From an uncultured Eubacteriales bacterium (GTDB taxonomy: Bacteria > Bacillota > Clostridia > Lachnospirales > Lachnospiraceae): 64,000 nt of DNA. The notes below the pieces were generated by a model, which worked only from the letters and a program-made list of their open reading frames with translations, searched no databases and had not been told where the DNA came from. The stretch lies in the NCBI GenBank assembly GCA_900315305.1, contig OMYS01000005.1, positions 1 through 64,000 on the forward strand, written 5' to 3'. Positions 62,043-64,000 of the stretch are shown in pieces. Numbering within the stretch: the stretch's first letter is position 1; every line of letters starts with the position of its first letter. A program made the position numbers and the translations under genes.

Positions 62043-62290
62043 ATGCATTACCTCTTCAATTCGAAGTGTACCGTATTTCAAAGATAATTTCAACTAAATT
62101 CGGCAGATAGAATAAACGCAGAAAATAGTCAAAACCAAACCGCCTTGATCGAAGGAACTGCCGAGTAAAATGCTTGTTGAGAAACAAATTTCTGTGTGAG
62201 TGGGTGTCAGGCTCAACCTCCCATTTTCCAGCTTGTTGCGCCTTGAGAAGATTCCTAAGAACGTCCGCGATTTTCCGATAAGATCGGAAA

Positions 62291-62440
62291 ATCCTGAAGA
62301 AGCCTGAAATATCCGGTTCGCTAATTTTGAAGAAATCTGAAATACCCAGCATATAAATCTTGAAGAAACCCAGAGTATTCCCAATTTGAACATTGAAGAA
62401 ACCCATAATTAATGCTAATATAATTTTGAAGAAATGTCCT
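62291..62440 (+). repeat. Five direct repeats spaced exactly 33-34 bp, ahead of the DUF4143 ATPase
   Basis: TGAAGA(A) begins at 62295, 62328, 62361, 62394 and 62428, in a core TTGAAGAAACC or TTTTGAAGAAAT. The spacing is 33, 33, 33, 34 while the sequence between cores is not kept. The last copy ends 30 bases before the start codon at 62465. A minus-strand frame (62056-62406) over the repeats would read FF every 11 residues but looks non-coding otherwise. The remaining gap from 62043 shows nothing else. Confidence 0.75.
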
Positions 62441-62464
62441 ATTCAAAAAGAGGAATGGCTGATC

Positions 62465-63811
62465 ATGCGTATTTTCAAGAGAAAAGCATATGAGAAATTA
62501 TTGAAGTGGAAACAACAAGACTCTGATCGATATAGCTTATTGATTGAAGGAGCAAGGCGGGTAGGGAAATCTACTTTAGTAGAGGAATTTGCGCGAAATG
62601 AATATCGTTCTTACATAATGATAGATTTCGCCCATATGTCCAGCGAGGTAAAACAATGCTTTGATGATATAGAAAATATTGATCTATTTTTTCTGCGCCT
62701 TCAGAACGCCACAGGAAAAACTCTTTATCTGCATGAATCTCTTGTGATTTTTGATGAGGTTCAGCTTTTTCCGCGTGCACGACAGGCAATGAAACATCTT
62801 GTTAAGGATGGAAGGTATAGCTATATCGAAACAGGATCGCTGATATCGATCAAACGAAATGTCAAGGATATTCTGATTCCATCCGAGGAAAAGAAAATAA
62901 AATTATATCCCATGGATTATGAAGAGTTCCTTTGGGCTTGCGGAAATGGAACCTATGACCTGGTACGTCAATTATACAAGACCGGAAAACCTGCGGGGCA
63001 GGCGCTCAACCGGAAGCTAATGCGGGATTTCAGACTCTATATGGCTGTCGGCGGCATGCCGCAGGCTGTAGAGGCATATATTGAAAAGAAAAATTTTGCA
63101 GAAATTGATTCTGTAAAACGCTCAATCATCAACTTGTACGAGGATGATTTCAGGAAAATAGACCCTTCCGGAAGAATATCTTCAATGTTTCACTATATAC
63201 CGGCGCAGCTTTCGAAGGATGTTCGGAGATACTACATTACAGGCGCAGTAAAGCAGGTGAACAAACCGCTTAATACGGATCGTCTGTTGTTTGATCTAAT
63301 AGATTCACAGACCGTAAATATTTGCTACAACTCTACAGATCCAAGAGTCAGTCTTTCACTTACGGCTGACCTTTCGAGCTATAAGCTTTATATTGCTGAT
63401 ACAGGGCTTTTTCTTACGCTGATGTTTATGGACAGGCCGGAGGTCCAAAATGAGATCTATGGAGCAATGTTGTCTGATCGGCTGCCGGCAAATCTTGGAT
63501 ATTTATATGAAAATGCCGCAGCGCAGATAATTGTATCTTACGAGAGGAAGCTCTATTACCATACCTGGAATAAAAAAGGAAGCACACACTATTTTGAAAC
63601 GGACTTCTTAATATCGGCCGGTGAAAAAGTTGATGCTCTTGAAGTGAAATCTTCCGGAACAGGAAAGCATGAGTCTCTTACTGAGTTCGGAAAAGTTTTC
63701 AGAAGAAATCTGAAGCGACTTGTCGTATTATCCCAGAGGGATGTGAGTTATTCGAACGGAATTAATTATCTCCCAATCTACATGCTTCCATGTTTCATTG
63801 AGGACAGATGA
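62465..63811 (+). CDS. AAA ATPase of the DUF4143 family
   Basis: 448 residues. N-terminal AAA_14-type ATPase (P-loop EGARRVGKST at 28-37, Walker B VIFDEVQLFPRARQ near 95-108, sensor YIETGSLIS) and a C-terminal DUF4143 nuclease-like domain (KGSTHYFETDFLISAGEKVDALEVKSS, resembling the D/ExK core). Common in gut bacteria and archaea, of uncertain role, often near toxin-antitoxin or mobile DNA. The start at 62465 follows GAGGA 10 bases upstream. AT-rich, with repeat sites in its promoter. Confidence 0.9.
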   Translation: MRIFKRKAYEKLLKWKQQDSDRYSLLIEGARRVGKSTLVEEFARNEYRSYIMIDFAHMSSEVKQCFDDIENIDLFFLRLQNATGKTLYLHESLVIFDEVQLFPRARQAMKHLVKDGRYSYIETGSLISIKRNVKDILIPSEEKKIKLYPMDYEEFLWACGNGTYDLVRQLYKTGKPAGQALNRKLMRDFRLYMAVGGMPQAVEAYIEKKNFAEIDSVKRSIINLYEDDFRKIDPSGRISSMFHYIPAQLSKDVRRYYITGAVKQVNKPLNTDRLLFDLIDSQTVNICYNSTDPRVSLSLTADLSSYKLYIADTGLFLTLMFMDRPEVQNEIYGAMLSDRLPANLGYLYENAAAQIIVSYERKLYYHTWNKKGSTHYFETDFLISAGEKVDALEVKSSGTGKHESLTEFGKVFRRNLKRLVVLSQRDVSYSNGINYLPIYMLPCFIEDR

Positions 63812-63843
63812 AAAATCCCGGTCCCGCGAATGCGGGGCCGGGA
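63811..63843 (-). terminator. Hairpin terminator between convergent genes
   Basis: TCCCGGTCCCGC (63816-63827) pairs with GCGGGGCCGGGA (63832-63843) around GAAT; five Us on the minus side. It ends the gene at 63910 and sits right after the plus-strand stop. Confidence 0.75.
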
Positions 63844-63846
63844 CAA

Positions 63847-63880
63847 GCTTCGTGTTCCTCGTTGTGGACGGCCAAGTGCC
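63847..63880. repeat. Family A fragment
   Basis: CGTGTTCCTCGTTGTGGACGG matches the hairpin 1 - spacer segment of family A. No ends are left. Confidence 0.45.
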
Positions 63881-63909
63881 TTCATTACCTTATATGACAA
63901 TTCCCAGCC

Positions 63910-64000
63910 TTACTGATCCTTCCGTCTTCCTCTGACAGCCACAACCGCTATCACACCCACAGCTGCCACCATCAGCACAATCCAGAGCGCTGCGTGCGAT
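63910..64000 (-). CDS. C-terminal end of a membrane-anchored protein, rest outside the window
   Basis: The last 29 residues end in a membrane helix (ALWIVLMVAAVGVIAVVAV) and a basic tail RGRRKDQ before the stop at 63910-63912. This is the usual C-terminal anchor of surface proteins, much like the end of the Ig-like protein at 39221. Only this fragment is visible. Confidence 0.6.
   Translation of the reverse strand, partial: SHAALWIVLMVAAVGVIAVVAVRGRRKDQ

Noticed and set aside
62056..62406. Minus-strand 116-residue frame with FF every 11 residues
   Set aside because: It lacks an RBS and conserved residues other than those forced by the repeated DNA core, and it ends inside the AbiEi-like gene. 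Kept as an alternative explanation for the 33-bp repeats only.
59200..63900. Prophage or integrated plasmid
   Set aside because: The segment is AT-richer and holds accessory genes, but there is no integrase, structural, replication or conjugation gene.

Overview
The window is about 57-60% GC over most of its length and reads as chromosomal DNA of a Gram-positive anaerobe of the Clostridia, most likely a high-GC member of the Lachnospiraceae. The grounds are a nine-gene bacterial V-type ATPase operon, a GlgC/GlgD pair, an LCP cell-wall protein, a PrsA-like lipoprotein, a pth-mfd-prsA order, two tRNA-Lys genes without an encoded CCA, and strong AGGAGG ribosome-binding sites. The taxonomic call rests on gene content and style, not on a marker gene. 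Most genes lie on the minus strand.

Layout. 0-5.3 kb: a truncated NAD-dependent epimerase, two frameshifted plus-strand genes (AraC-type regulator, 3-hydroxyacyl-CoA dehydrogenase), a C39-like protein and a Bax inhibitor-1 protein. 5.5-13.7 kb: a MATE exporter behind a terminator-containing leader, a small Cys-rich protein, a three-gene Wzz / degenerate BY-kinase / DUF5011 operon, a DUF1002 protein, an LCP protein and a lipoprotein. 14.0-23.9 kb: two tRNA-Lys, trmB and the V-ATPase operon (G/H-C-I-K-F-E-A-B-D in transcription order). 24.1-31.9 kb: a DnaA-box cluster, galK, prsA, mfd, pth. 31.9-38.9 kb: a 199-bp MITE with an 8-bp target duplication, an NTF2-LytTR regulator, glgC-glgD, a LacI regulator, an HD protein and a membrane protein. 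39.2-49.3 kb: a 1430-residue Ig-like surface protein, a small membrane protein, a Ser/Thr kinase, a PP2C phosphatase and a Lon-like AAA ATPase. 49.5-58.5 kb: an alpha/beta hydrolase, a flavodoxin, dapA under a lysine riboswitch, a zinc-ribbon membrane protein, an L,D-transpeptidase, a hybrid histidine kinase and a Nudix hydrolase. 58.7-63.8 kb: an AT-richer accessory segment with an AlbA_2 regulator and a clear palindromic operator, toxin-antitoxin debris (AbiEi-like, HicB-like, a frameshifted small zinc protein) and a DUF4143 ATPase behind five 33-bp-spaced direct repeats.

The most unusual content is intergenic. Three repeat families are scattered through the window: (A) about a dozen structured elements ending in CAGCACCCC/GGGGTGCTG, whose outer stems change sequence between copies but stay complementary; (B) tandem arrays of CTAC-N4-GTAG hairpins with 93/186-bp periodicity, present as two inverted clusters flanking 47.7-58.7 kb; (C) a MITE with long inverted ends, of which one copy is complete and others are end fragments abutting genes. 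Several genes have a promoter followed directly by a terminator-like hairpin before the start codon. No prophage, complete insertion sequence, CRISPR array or rRNA is visible.
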